A stretch of DNA of 64,000 nucleotides from Cohaesibacter haloalkalitolerans (lineage in GTDB: Bacteria; Pseudomonadota; Alphaproteobacteria; Rhizobiales; Cohaesibacteraceae): the NCBI RefSeq assembly GCF_003574655.1, contig NZ_QNUM01000008.1, forward strand, positions 62,001-126,000. The letters run 5' to 3'. How positions within the stretch are numbered: the first letter of the stretch is position 1; each line of letters starts with the position of its first letter. A program made the translations under genes and the position numbers. Shown in pieces: positions 38,758 to 48,320 of the stretch. The notes under the pieces are model-generated. The model searched no databases. It was given only the letters and a program-made list of their open reading frames with translations, and had not been told where the DNA came from.

Positions 38758-39300
38758 TCACATCGCAGCGGCGGCTCGTGCGGCCTGATCATAGTTGCCA
38801 GAGACCATGCGCAGTGTTGTGGCCACCTGCGACAGTTCGCTTTCATCAAGCCCGAGCGCTTTCAACGGCTTGATCAGCAGAGCTTCGCGCAATCTCTTAT
38901 ATTCAATGCAAGCTGCTTCTCCGGCGGGGGTGATTTCGGCAATCTTCTCCTTGCCCCTTTTGCCAGAAGCAACCAGACCGGCATTTTCGAGCTTTTTCAA
39001 TGCATAAGCAACTGTGTGTGTGTCTTCCACATTCAGCACCAGACATATATCGGACAGGGTTTTTGCGCGCCCCCGATGGTTCACGCTATGCAGCACGATG
39101 ACATCAAGCGGCCCCAGACCCTCGGAGCCACTGGCCGCCATACAGCGCTCAATCCAGCGATGATAGGCATTGACAATCATCGTGAGCGCAAATTCCAGCT
39201 CCGAAAGAGCTGGCATGGGCCCTGACGCCAAATGCGAGGCCGCAACAACAGGGCCGATTTGCTTCTCCGTGTCATCCATGCTCGTGCCATCCATACTCAT
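38758..39300 (-). CDS. MarR-type winged-helix regulator beside the oxoprolinase gene
   Basis: The 180 residues include a winged-helix DNA-binding region (about 65-130): DVIVLHSVNHRGRAKTLSDI followed by CLVLNVEDTHTVAYALKKLE and a wing (SGKRGKEKIAEITPAGEA). It is divergent from the 5-oxoprolinase/hydantoinase gene, an arrangement typical of local regulators. The palindrome at 39421-39436 in the shared promoter is the natural operator candidate. Its ligand is unknown. Confidence 0.85.
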   Translation of the reverse strand: MSMDGTSMDDTEKQIGPVVAASHLASGPMPALSELEFALTMIVNAYHRWIERCMAASGSEGLGPLDVIVLHSVNHRGRAKTLSDICLVLNVEDTHTVAYALKKLENAGLVASGKRGKEKIAEITPAGEAACIEYKRLREALLIKPLKALGLDESELSQVATTLRMVSGNYDQAARAAAAM

Positions 39301-39420
39301 GGGTTCCCTTCCTGCCCCGTTGCGGTCATCGCATCAGTTTGCACCAAAGCTGTTCGCATTGCATCAAGCAACCAACAGGGTCTTGCAAATGACTTGACCT
39401 GACCACGCTTCCGTATATAG

Positions 39421-39436
39421 ATTTTATCGATAAAAT
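39421..39436. promoter_or_regulatory. Perfect 16-bp palindrome, candidate operator
   Basis: ATTTTATCGATAAAAT reads the same on both strands. It lies 87 bp before the oxoprolinase start and 121 bp before the divergent MarR-type gene, so one dimer could control both. Confidence 0.6.
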
Positions 39437-39522
39437 GTAGACAAATTATCAAAATAAAGCAATCACAGACCACTTATTCCTTCCTGAACAACAGTGGTCG
39501 GCCATAAACCAGAGGTATTGAA

Positions 39523-42500
39523 ATGTCAGAAAAGTGGGATTTTTGGATTGATCGGGGCGGCACCTTCACAGACGTTGTCGGTCGGGCGCCAGACGGCAGT
39601 TTGCATCCGCACAAGCTTTTATCGGAAAATCCGGAAGCCTACCGCGACGCCGCCATTCAGGGCATCCGCGATCTGTTGGGCGTGAAAACCGGAGCACCGA
39701 TTCCCTCCGAGAAAATCGATTCGGTGAAAATGGGCACGACCGTTGCCACCAATGCCCTGTTGGAACGCAAAGGCGAGCCGACAGCCCTGTTCATCACCCG
39801 GGGTTTTCGCGATGCCCTCGCAATCGGCTATCAGGCACGCCCGGAGATCTTTGCCAAGGAAATCATCAAGCCCGAACTCCTGTATCACGATGTCCATGAG
39901 ATCGTAGAACGCATAAAGGCGGATGGTTCGGTGGAGACGCCACTCGACATGGAGAGCGCCCGGTCCAGCATGCAATCGACCTTTGACGCGGGTATCCGCA
40001 GCGTGGCCATCGTCCTCATGCATGCCTATGCCTTTCCTCAGCATGAACTGCTGCTGGAAGAACTGGCTCGTGAGATCGGTTTTGCACAAATCTCGGTTTC
40101 CCATAAGGTTTCCCCGCTGATGAAGCTGGTGGGACGAGGCGACACCACTGTTGTGGACGCCTATCTCTCGCCCATTCTGCGCCGCTATGTCGAGCAGGTG
40201 CAGCAGGAACTGGGCGACGGGCCGCGCCTGATGTTCATGCAGTCGTCCGGTGGATTGACTGCTGCCAATCTGTTTCAGGGCAAGGATGCCATTCTTTCCG
40301 GCCCCGCAGGTGGGGTTGTCGGCGCGGTCGAGACCGCCCGCATGGCAGGCTTTGAGAAAATCATCGGCTTCGACATGGGCGGAACATCCACCGATGTCTG
40401 CCATTTTGATGGTGAGTATGAACGCGCCTTCGAAACAGAGGTTGCAGGTGTTCGCATGCGTGCGCCGATGATGATGATCCATACGGTGGCCGCCGGTGGT
40501 GGCTCCATCCTTCATTACAAGGACGAACGGTTTCAGGTCGGTCCCGATTCCGCGGGTGCTAATCCCGGTCCGGCCTGCTATCGGCGTGGCGGTCCGCTGA
40601 CTGTCACCGATGCCAATCTGATGACCGGCAAACTGGCAACCGATTTCTTCCCCCGGATCTTCGGCCCCAATCAGGACCAGCCTCTGGACGATGCCATCGT
40701 GCGGGAGAAATTTGCTGCTCTGGCAAAAGACATTGGCGGCGGACGCAGCCCGGAAGATGTCGCAGATGGCTTTCTCAAGATCGCCGTCGAAAATATGGCC
40801 AATGCCATCAAGAAGATTTCCGTTCAACGCGGCTATGACGTCACCTCCTATGCCCTCGTCTGCTTTGGTGGCGCGGGCGGACAGACCGGCTGTCGCGTGG
40901 CCGATAGCCTTGGCATGAAGACCGTGGTGCTGCATCCCTTCTCGGGCATTCTCTCAGCCTATGGCATGGGGCTCGCCGATATTCGAGCCGACCGCCAGCA
41001 ATCCGTGGTCAAACGGCTGGAAGAGAGCCTCATTCCAGACCTTGAAGTTCTGAGAGATGGCCTTGCGCAGCAGACCGAGCAGGAATTGGAACGACAGGCC
41101 GTGCCAGCTGACAAGCGCCAGACGCGCACGACCGTGCATCTGCGCTATGAGGGCTCCGACACCACCTTGCCAATTCATTTCGGCACCGTATCCGAGATGA
41201 AAGCTGCCTTTGAACGGGCGCACAAGGCCCAGTTCGGCTTTGCCTATTCCGACAAGGCGATCGTCGCCGAAACACTGGATGTGGAAACCACCGGCGGCGG
41301 GGCGGGCCTTGTCGAACCGGACCTGACCCTTGCCAGCGGCACCCCGGAGGCCGCGGCGGCAACGCGCATCTACGCTGAAGGCAACTGGCACAACACCGGC
41401 ATTTATAAACGCGATACGCTCAAACCCGGTATGGCCGTGAATGGCCCGGCGATCATTGTGGAATCCCACGCGACAATCGTCGTGGAAGACGGATGGCAGG
41501 CCCGGCTCAATGCCAAGAACCATGTGGTCCTCAGCCGCATTGTGCCACTGCAAAGAGACAAGGCCATCGGTACCCAAGCCGATCCTGTCATGCTGGAAGT
41601 CTTCAACAATCTGTTCATGTCAATCGCGGAACAGATGGGCGTGACCCTGCAAAAAACCGCCTATTCGGTCAATATCAAGGAACGGCTCGATTTCTCCTGC
41701 GCCATCTTTGACGCCAGGGGCGCTCTGGTTGCCAACGCGCCGCACATGCCGGTGCATCTGGGTTCCATGGGCCGATCTGTTGAGACCGTCATCAAGCTCA
41801 ATGAGGGCAACATCAAACCCGGCGATGCCTTCGCCCTCAATGCGCCCTACAATGGCGGCACCCATTTGCCTGACATTACCGTTGTAACACCGGTGTTCGA
41901 TGACAAGGGCGAAAACATCCTGTTCTGGGCCGCTTCGCGCGGACACCATGCCGATGTCGGCGGCACCGCCCCTGGTTCCATGACACCACTCGCCACCACC
42001 GTGGACGAAGAAGGCGTGTTGTTTGACAATTTCAAGATTGTCGATCAGGGCCATTTCCGCGAGGAAGCCTTGCGAGAACTTTTGACAGATCACGCCTACC
42101 CGGCCAGAAACCCGCACCAGAATATCGCCGACCTTTCCGCCCAGATCGCCGCCAACGAAAAGGGCATTCAGGAAGTGCGGAAAATGGTCGCCAACTTCGG
42201 GCTGGATGTGGTTGAGGCCTATATGGGCTATGTTCAGGACAATGCCGAGGAAAGCGTTCGTCGGGTCATTGAGGCGCTCAAGGATTCCGAATGCGAATAT
42301 CATACGGATCAGGGCTCCGTCATTCACGTGAAAATCACAGTCGACAAGGAGAAACGGGAAGCAACGGTCGACTTCACCGGCACGACGGGCGTCAAGGCCA
42401 ACAATTTCAATGCGCCGGAACCAGTGACACGGGCGGTGATCCTCTACTGCTTCCGCGTGATGGTCGAAGGCGACATTCCCATGAATGCCGGGTGCCTCAA

Positions 42501-43107
42501 GCCAATCAACATCATTGTGCCGGAAGGCTGCATGTTGCGGCCGAGCTATCCCGCTGCCGTGGTGGCTGGCAACGTCGAGACCTCGCAGCATGTCACCAAT
42601 GCGGTGTTCGCGGCATTGGGTGCCATGTCCAATTCTCAAGGCACCATGAACAACCTCACCTTCGGCAATGAGACCTACCAGTATTATGAGACCATCTGCT
42701 CGGGTTCTCCTGCTGGGCCGGGCTTTAATGGTACGGATGGTGTGCATACCCATATGACCAACTCCCGCCTCACCGATCCGGAAGTTCTGGAATTCCGCTT
42801 CCCGGTTCTGCTGGAAGATTTCCATATCCGCAAAGGCTCTGGTGGCAGGGGCAAATGGTCTGCCGGTGATGGCACCGAGCGAACCTTGCGCTTCCTGAAA
42901 AAGATGGATTGCGCCATCCTTTCCTCGCACAGAAGCGTCAAGCCACGCGGCCTTGAAGGCGGCGAGGATGGAGAGCTGGGCTACACCCGGGTCAAAAGGC
43001 TCGATGGTACGATTGAAGAGCTGAAGGGCTGCGACCAGACCATACTGGATGCCGGAGAGAGCATTACCGTGGTCACCCCAACGCCAGGCGGCTGGGGCGC
43101 TCTTTAG
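39523..43107 (+). CDS. Fused ATP-dependent 5-oxoprolinase / hydantoinase (HyuA-HyuB)
   Basis: A 1194-residue single chain: the N-terminal 690 residues are the HyuA half ([52 protein letters not shown], all parts of an actin-like ATP fold) and from about 695 the HyuB half ([37 protein letters not shown]). Such fusions open 5-oxoproline to glutamate or hydantoins to N-carbamoyl acids with ATP. The exact substrate is not decided by sequence. No transporter gene adjoins it. A strong terminator follows. Confidence 0.9.
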   Translation: MSEKWDFWIDRGGTFTDVVGRAPDGSLHPHKLLSENPEAYRDAAIQGIRDLLGVKTGAPIPSEKIDSVKMGTTVATNALLERKGEPTALFITRGFRDALAIGYQARPEIFAKEIIKPELLYHDVHEIVERIKADGSVETPLDMESARSSMQSTFDAGIRSVAIVLMHAYAFPQHELLLEELAREIGFAQISVSHKVSPLMKLVGRGDTTVVDAYLSPILRRYVEQVQQELGDGPRLMFMQSSGGLTAANLFQGKDAILSGPAGGVVGAVETARMAGFEKIIGFDMGGTSTDVCHFDGEYERAFETEVAGVRMRAPMMMIHTVAAGGGSILHYKDERFQVGPDSAGANPGPACYRRGGPLTVTDANLMTGKLATDFFPRIFGPNQDQPLDDAIVREKFAALAKDIGGGRSPEDVADGFLKIAVENMANAIKKISVQRGYDVTSYALVCFGGAGGQTGCRVADSLGMKTVVLHPFSGILSAYGMGLADIRADRQQSVVKRLEESLIPDLEVLRDGLAQQTEQELERQAVPADKRQTRTTVHLRYEGSDTTLPIHFGTVSEMKAAFERAHKAQFGFAYSDKAIVAETLDVETTGGGAGLVEPDLTLASGTPEAAAATRIYAEGNWHNTGIYKRDTLKPGMAVNGPAIIVESHATIVVEDGWQARLNAKNHVVLSRIVPLQRDKAIGTQADPVMLEVFNNLFMSIAEQMGVTLQKTAYSVNIKERLDFSCAIFDARGALVANAPHMPVHLGSMGRSVETVIKLNEGNIKPGDAFALNAPYNGGTHLPDITVVTPVFDDKGENILFWAASRGHHADVGGTAPGSMTPLATTVDEEGVLFDNFKIVDQGHFREEALRELLTDHAYPARNPHQNIADLSAQIAANEKGIQEVRKMVANFGLDVVEAYMGYVQDNAEESVRRVIEALKDSECEYHTDQGSVIHVKITVDKEKREATVDFTGTTGVKANNFNAPEPVTRAVILYCFRVMVEGDIPMNAGCLKPINIIVPEGCMLRPSYPAAVVAGNVETSQHVTNAVFAALGAMSNSQGTMNNLTFGNETYQYYETICSGSPAGPGFNGTDGVHTHMTNSRLTDPEVLEFRFPVLLEDFHIRKGSGGRGKWSAGDGTERTLRFLKKMDCAILSSHRSVKPRGLEGGEDGELGYTRVKRLDGTIEELKGCDQTILDAGESITVVTPTPGGWGAL

Positions 43108-43148
43108 CTCCGTCCCGCCGAGCGATCAATTGACGCGCGAAAGCAAAG

Positions 43149-43190
43149 CCCGCCCCCGTCATCAGACATGACCGGGGCGGGCGTTTTTTG
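43149..43190 (+). terminator. Strong terminator after the oxoprolinase gene
   Basis: A 15-position stem with one mismatch (GCCCGCCCC... with its complement), a five-base loop, and six T after the stem. Confidence 0.93.
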
Positions 43191-43383
43191 ATCCATTGTC
43201 CGGAAGGTGTGTCCCTGATCGCAAGCCTCTCGCGCAGTCCCGGACCAACGACTGCTTGGCTCTCACAAAGGCATCAATCCAGAATACGTCATGGTGATGC
43301 TCCCTTATCTCAAAAGCCAGAAGACAACGCAGGCAACACGGCAGAAAAGCCCTGTTAAATCAACCCGATATCATGGGGGTCTG

Positions 43384-44025
43384 TTATCTGTATCGAAGCG
43401 CTTCGGACAGCTCTTCGCCCAAGATTTCAAGAGCCTTGATGACGCCAGTCATGCCCTCCGATGCCAAGGCGTAAATCGGTAGCCTGCCAAGCATCACGGC
43501 CTTTGCTCCCTTTTCCTGATAGCGCAAAACATCCAGTCCCCTTCGTATACCGCTATCGGCCATGACGGTGACCCGCACACCCGCATCCCATGCCCGTTTC
43601 AGCATCTTTTCGGAATGGGCCAGATCCTGCCACAGATAGATCTGCATCCAAATGTCCAACTCGGGCACAGCAGCAGCAATTTCATCTACACTGCTAAGCG
43701 ATTGGGTGGAAAGGCAAAAGGGTATTCCATATTTTTGAGCCGCTTTGGCGAGTGCGACTTCCCCGCCCTGATGAACAAGACCTGCCATCGCTGTGGGGGC
43801 AATAATGAAGGGAGCCGAAAGCTGCTTTCCAAACAGTTCCGTCCTCAGATCAGGGTCTACCAGGCCGGAAAGGATCCGCGGAGAGATCTCGGCCTCATCA
43901 AGGGCCACACGCAGCCGCTTGAGTGACGCCTCCTCACCAACGCCTCGATCAATATAGTCGAACAATCCCCTCGGCAATTTCCTCCGGGCGCTCTTTCGGG
44001 CGTCATCATAACTGAGAAAAGACAT
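43384..44025 (-). pseudogene. Remnant of FMN-dependent alpha-hydroxy acid dehydrogenase with internal deletion
   Basis: The first 150 codons match LldD-type enzymes (SYDDARKSARRKLPRGLFDY, APFIIAPTAMAGLVHQGGE, LSTQSLSSVDEIA, MQIYLWQD). The frame then jumps from KRAWDAGVRVTV directly to MADSGIRRGLDVLRYQEKG, a motif that normally lies about 130-150 residues later. The lost block holds the catalytic His of the SNHGGRQ motif and the conserved flavin-side Lys, so the product cannot be an active enzyme. The C-terminus is also short. The deletion kept the frame, so no stop betrays it; total length is 213 instead of about 360-380. The upstream gene ends three bases before its start. Confidence 0.85.
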
Positions 44026-44028
44026 TGG

Positions 44029-44460
44029 CTAGGCGCTCATAATCCACATGACTTCAGCATCTTTTTCTCCAACGGATGTCCAGCAATGCTCGCTGCTGGC
44101 ATCGTAATAGACTGAGTCACCCGGCTCCAGCACCAATGGCTCATAATCTCGGGAGAGAACGACACAGGTGCCAGACAGGACAAACAGACAGATCTCCGTG
44201 TCGCTTTTGGGCCAATCCCTGTATTCGACCGTACTGCGAGCGGTGACCCTGGTGCGGATCGGTATCATCCGCTTGTTCTTCAACTCACTGCAAAGCAATG
44301 TGTTATCGCAGGAATTGGACGAGTGGGAGCGACCAAAGCCGTTCCGGCTGACGGCACGTCTGCCCGGTGCATAGACAGATCGGCTCGGCGTGAGCAGATC
44401 TGTCAACTCCATCGAGAAGCATGTGGCAATCTTCTGGAGTATCGAGATGGTTGGCGGATT
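44029..44460 (-). pseudogene. 5'-truncated XRE-cupin regulator
   Basis: The C-terminal part is a cupin sensor domain (ICLFVLSGTCVVLSRDYEPL to the GDSVYYDASSEHCW strand). Reading upstream of the only good ATG, the frame still encodes NPPTISILQKIATCFSMELTDLL, the end of an XRE helix-turn-helix domain, then loses similarity near 44460. The recognition helix and everything before it are missing, and the break coincides with the start of an unrelated fragment on the other strand. It was probably the regulator of the neighbouring hydroxy-acid genes. Confidence 0.75.
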
Positions 44461-44866
44461 GAATGCCGGCCATATCTCGTCATATGCACCAATCGCTTCC
44501 GTGCTTGAGCTGCCCTATTCCTTCCCGTCAACGGCAATCGCACGCAAGGTTCTCGACGGCGACTTCGGCAAGAGCCTCTCTGACAAGATCGCAGAAGCGT
44601 CGGGCATTCGCATCCTGTCCTACCTGCCTTCGGCATTCCGCAACGTCTCCAGCTCGACCAAGATGATCAAGACCCCGGCCGACATGGTTGGCATGAAAAT
44701 GCGCACGCAGCAAATTCCAATCCACGTCGAAATGGTCAAGTCTCTGGGCGCCTCCCCAACCCCGATCGCCTGGGCAGAACTCTACAGCCCCCTGCAGACT
44801 GGCGTGGTCGACGGACAGGAAACCGCCCCGTATACGATGTTGATGGCCAACCTGCAGGAAGAGCAA
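44459..44866 (+). pseudogene. Fragment of a TRAP solute-binding protein (DctP)
   Basis: The plus-strand frame encodes the middle of a DctP protein: VLELPYSFPS, ARKVLDGDFGKSLSDKIAEA, MVGMKMRTQQIPIHVEMVKS, GASPTPIAWAELYSPLQTGV and VDGQE. There is no signal peptide, and the C-terminal third is gone: similarity stops at LQEEQ. Both ends run straight into other fragments. It is not closely similar to the two intact DctP proteins at 47 and 54 kb. Confidence 0.82.
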
Positions 44867-44870
44867 CATC

Positions 44871-45251
44871 ACTCAGCTTGATGCCGGTGCAGAAGGAACT
44901 CTAGGCATCGTCACCGGAGCGGTGCTCCGCCTCGCCCCTCGCATGACCAGCAAGGCCGTTGCATGGCTTGGCTTCGACGATATCAATTCCGCCCTGCAAG
45001 TGGCCAGTTTGGTTCGATCAACGTTTGGTGCCGATGTTGAAGCGTTGGAACAGGTTGATGATGGCGAGATCAACTGCGTGCTTCAGAACATGACCGAAGT
45101 TCGCATGCCCCTCTCCGCAGTACCGGCCTATTCGCTGATCATCGAGATCGCCACGCCGCGCCCGACGGACAATCTCAATGAGCAATTGGAAGAGGTTCTT
45201 GTTCCTCCGATGGAAGAAGGCCTGATCAGCGACGCAGTGATTGCCCTGTCG
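44871..45251 (+). pseudogene. Fragment of a GlcD-type FAD-linked oxidase
   Basis: A different plus-strand frame from the preceding fragment reads TQLDAGAEGTLGIVTGAVLR, the typical end of the FAD-binding domain of GlcD / D-2-hydroxyglutarate dehydrogenase type enzymes. It continues through the C-terminal cap (DVEALEQVDDGEINCVL, PAYSLIIEIATPRP, EEGLISDAVIALS). Similarity stops at about 45251, 28 bp before the stop of the convergent peptidase gene. About half the protein is missing at the N-terminus, plus a piece at the C-terminus. Confidence 0.78.
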
Positions 45252-45278
45252 ACAAGACGAGGTGGGTTCCCAATGCCC

Positions 45279-46490
45279 CTAACCTTCGAAAAGCCCAGCA
45301 GTTGCAACGACAGCAAGAAGCCCTGCGGTCAGCCCACGCACGCTCTCTGTCGGCTCCACGTCGATCCACTCATCAAGGCGATGAGCATTGCCACCAGACC
45401 CACCATGACCGAACTTGACAGCCGGAATGCCAAGTGACATCGGGATATTGGCATCCGTAGAGGAGGCGGACAGGTCCGGCTGATAGCCCAAAATGGTCAA
45501 GGCTTCGCAGCAGGCCCTGACAATATCAGAATTCTTGTCTGTGGCCCCGGCAGGGCGATTGCCGATCTGCTCGACATCTGCAGAAATTTCGCCGGACGCT
45601 GTGTTTCCGCGGCCATTTTCATAGGCAACGGCATCCCTGATCAATTGGCGAACATCATCATTTAGCTGCTTCAGAACATCCGCATCCTCAGATCGCAGGT
45701 CAATTTCGACCCAAACGGCTTCCGGAATGGCGTTGACTGACGTCCCTCCGCTGAAAACGCTGGCACAATAGGAGCTGCGAGGATCGCTCGGGGCTTCCAA
45801 TCTGGACATTCCAACGAGGAAATGGCCAAGGGCATAAGCCGGGTTGACTGTGCCGAACGCACCAAGGCTGTGGCCACCGGGGCCCCTGAACGTGATGCGA
45901 TAGCGGGATGACCCGACAGCACCTATCGTCAGGTCCTGCGGCTCGATGCCGTCAAAGGTGAAAAAGCAACCGATCTTGTCCTTATAGGCGCTTTTAGTGA
46001 AAAGATGCCGGGTTCCGCGCAAATCTCCCAGCCCCTCTTCCCCTACGTTGCCGACGAAAAGAATATCCTGTTCGGTTTCGATGCCCGCCGCATCAAGGGC
46101 ACGAATGAAAGCGAGCAAAGTGGCAAGGCCTCGGGTGTCATCGCCAATTCCGGGCGCCATCAGCTTTGTGCCCTCGCGCTTCACCGTCACATCGGTTCCT
46201 TCCGGAAAGACCGTATCAAGATGCGCAGCGACCACCACAAGGGCACCGTTTCCCATTCCACGGCGCAGACCGGTGACGTTATTGACTTCGTCCCGGGCGA
46301 CGTCTTCCAGACCGAGAGCTCTAAACATCGCCTCATAAGCTTCACTGCGCCTCTCTTCCTTGAAGGGAGGAGCCGGGATTTCCGTCAGAGTAATGATATC
46401 ATTTACGAAACGGTCGTGATCCGAAGCGAGAGTTTCGGCTGCCTTGTTGAATTTTTCACTTGCGCGAATGGTTGTAACATTCCTGGTCAT
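45279..46490 (-). CDS. M20 family metallopeptidase
   Basis: The 403 residues contain metal ligands of the M20 family: AAHLDTVFPEGTDV, PGIGDDTRGLATLL, NVGEEGLGDLRGTRHLF and, near the end, KFGHGGSGGNAHRLDEW. A dimerisation (lid) domain sits between (about 185-290). It looks complete at both ends, with natural length for a peptidase T-like aminoacylase or dipeptidase. The substrate is unknown. Its stop lies 28 bp from the broken FAD oxidase fragment, so it borders the decayed region. Confidence 0.88.
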   Translation of the reverse strand: MTRNVTTIRASEKFNKAAETLASDHDRFVNDIITLTEIPAPPFKEERRSEAYEAMFRALGLEDVARDEVNNVTGLRRGMGNGALVVVAAHLDTVFPEGTDVTVKREGTKLMAPGIGDDTRGLATLLAFIRALDAAGIETEQDILFVGNVGEEGLGDLRGTRHLFTKSAYKDKIGCFFTFDGIEPQDLTIGAVGSSRYRITFRGPGGHSLGAFGTVNPAYALGHFLVGMSRLEAPSDPRSSYCASVFSGGTSVNAIPEAVWVEIDLRSEDADVLKQLNDDVRQLIRDAVAYENGRGNTASGEISADVEQIGNRPAGATDKNSDIVRACCEALTILGYQPDLSASSTDANIPMSLGIPAVKFGHGGSGGNAHRLDEWIDVEPTESVRGLTAGLLAVVATAGLFEG

Positions 46491-46923
46491 GGCACTACTC
46501 TTTTCAAATCAAGCTCATCAGCGAGTGACGGGCATCCCCGGCTTTCACTACGGTATTAAAGCGTCCATTTCCAAGATTTTCGACCCCGCGCCTCTGTCAA
46601 GCGACGATTTTACACTTGATGTTCAACAAAACGCCCTTCCATGCATAAAATCCCGATCGCAAGCCAGCCAGACGCAAGAATTTTGAGCGCCATCCCTGAA
46701 GGAAGTGGCTCGGAAAATCTGAATTGGTTCTACGCGTGGATTGTTGACCCAAGCCCTTGATGGGCCTTTGATGGGCCCTCAAGAAGACATCGCCGAGAGA
46801 GATAGACCGCTGAAAGCGTTCGGCCAAAAACCTGAATCACAGTTTTGGTCGAACGCCGCGCGCCTTATGAACGTTGCTTGTGATTTGTCTTTATCTGGTG
46901 CCCCAGAGTCGCAGCCAGATGCA
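46491..46923. other. Gap between the M20 peptidase and dctP
   Basis: 433 bp with no gene I can support. It contains the peptidase promoter side and the 3' side of dctP. No clear terminator with T-run was seen. Confidence 0.5.
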
Positions 46924-47946
46924 TCACTTGGAAGGTTTCGCAGTCTGCATCTTGGCCAATGCCCCCGCAGCGTCAAATCCCTGTGCGCTCACTTCTTCGA
47001 CCCATGCCTTTTCCAGCGGAGCCGCAACGGACAGGAGTTGGTCGAGCACCGCGCCATCTGCCGGATAAACATTGATGCCTGCCTTACCGGTCGCTTCAAA
47101 GCCCTCCGCATCTTTCTCGTCCCATGCCTTGCCGACCAGTTCCGAGAAGGCCAGACCGGAAACGGACATGATTGCCTTCTGATCTTCCGGGGAGATGCCG
47201 TCCCATTTGGCCTGATTCATGACAAGGAACCAGGAGGTATTGTAAAGCCCGCCGCTGACGGTCATCACGTCAGTGAGATGCTTTTCGAGCTTGAAGGCCA
47301 GAAGCGAATCCAGCGGCATACAAACACCGTCGATCACGCCGCGCGTCAGCTTTTCATAAACCTCGCCCGAAGACATGAACAGCGTTGTGGCGCCCATACC
47401 CTTCAGCAGGTCGGCAGGGTAGCCCCCCGGTGTCCGCACTTTGAAGCCTGCGAAATCGCTCGCTGCCTTGAAATGCCTGTCCTTGGACAGAAGCGCACCC
47501 GGGCCGTGGGTGAAAAGACCAAGGATATGCGTACCTTCGTGTTCGGCGGCGGCGTCGAGGTCTTCGGTGTATACCGTCCAGAAATTCTTCGACACGCTCA
47601 CGGCATCATTGCCAAGAAAAGAGAACTGACCAACGCGCGACCGCAGGAACCGGCCATCGTTTACGAAGCTATGCAGACCATAGGTGATATCGGCGACGCC
47701 ATCTCGTGCCATGTCGTAATGCGCAGGTGGTGCACCGAGCGGTTTGGCCAGCACGCGGATGGTCACCCGGCCCTCGGTGACCTCTTCGACCTGCTTTGCC
47801 CAAGGCTTGATCGCCCCCTCGACAAGCTGATGGCGCGGCGGTAGCCAGCTTGACAGGACAAGTTCCGTTGCTGCGAAAGCTGGCATCGCTGTCAGCGTAG
47901 CGACAAAACCCACGCCTGCAAGAATAGTGCGTTTAAAGATGTTCAT
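46924..47946 (-). CDS. TRAP transporter solute-binding protein DctP, orphan copy
   Basis: A 340-residue periplasmic binding protein with signal peptide (MNIFKRTILAGVGFVATLTA, cleavage after FAA) and the DctP fold, including the ligand region AGFKVRTPGGYPADLL. The start follows GGGAGGAACAGAC. It is very similar over its whole length to the DctP at 53392-54417 (for example NTSWFLVMNQAKWDGIS in both) but has no membrane-subunit genes beside it. It may share DctQM of the other system and widen its ligand range. A copy of the HpaR-type operator lies 89 bp upstream. Confidence 0.92.
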   Translation of the reverse strand: MNIFKRTILAGVGFVATLTAMPAFAATELVLSSWLPPRHQLVEGAIKPWAKQVEEVTEGRVTIRVLAKPLGAPPAHYDMARDGVADITYGLHSFVNDGRFLRSRVGQFSFLGNDAVSVSKNFWTVYTEDLDAAAEHEGTHILGLFTHGPGALLSKDRHFKAASDFAGFKVRTPGGYPADLLKGMGATTLFMSSGEVYEKLTRGVIDGVCMPLDSLLAFKLEKHLTDVMTVSGGLYNTSWFLVMNQAKWDGISPEDQKAIMSVSGLAFSELVGKAWDEKDAEGFEATGKAGINVYPADGAVLDQLLSVAAPLEKAWVEEVSAQGFDAAGALAKMQTAKPSK

Positions 47947-48034
47947 GTCTGTTCCTCCCAAATTGTCAGTTGGGAAGCCCTGTGTTGACGAGTTTCCTCT
48001 CCTCGCCCACACGCAACATGCTCCCCACGTATTT

Positions 48035-48055
48035 ATACTTAACATGTTAAATTTA
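48035..48055. promoter_or_regulatory. Candidate HpaR operator before the orphan dctP
   Basis: The core TTAACATGTTAA is a perfect 12-bp palindrome. All 21 bases of this site are identical to 61579-61599 beside hpaR. It lies 89 bp before the dctP start. Confidence 0.65.
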
Positions 48056-48274
48056 ATGGAGGCAAGTTCGACCTTCGCGTGAGAGGGTTGGCATTTGGAA
48101 AAGCGATCAAAGCTGCAAAAACACCAAGGAATGAGAGAGAGAAACAGGCGACGCCATCCCTCAACGGCGCGGTCGCCAAGTGTGGGCTCTACTGACGTCT
48201 GTGACGATGAGTTGCGAAACCTCAACGTCCCCTTCAGAGGCCCCTACCCCGGCTGAACAGGTCGAGGCATATCA

Positions 48275-48304
48275 TGCCGATCCCCCTATCTGAAGGGATC
48301 GGCA
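48275..48304. terminator. Hairpin after the FAD hydroxylase gene
   Basis: TGCCGATCCC and GGGATCGGCA form ten perfect pairs around a ten-base loop, 17 bp after the hydroxylase stop on the minus strand. It lacks a T-run, so the end signal is moderate. Confidence 0.55.
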
Positions 48305-48320
48305 CACCCGATATGGCGAC

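Noticed and set aside
38358-46490. tRNA-Glu as attachment site of a genomic island covering the oxoprolinase and broken-gene region
   Set aside because: Integration usually uses the 3' end of the tRNA, which here faces the deaminase gene on the other side. No integrase or repeat of the tRNA end was noticed.
46741-47844. Plus-strand frame of 367 codons opposite dctP
   Set aside because: It lies antisense to a clear DctP gene and has no family-like sequence.
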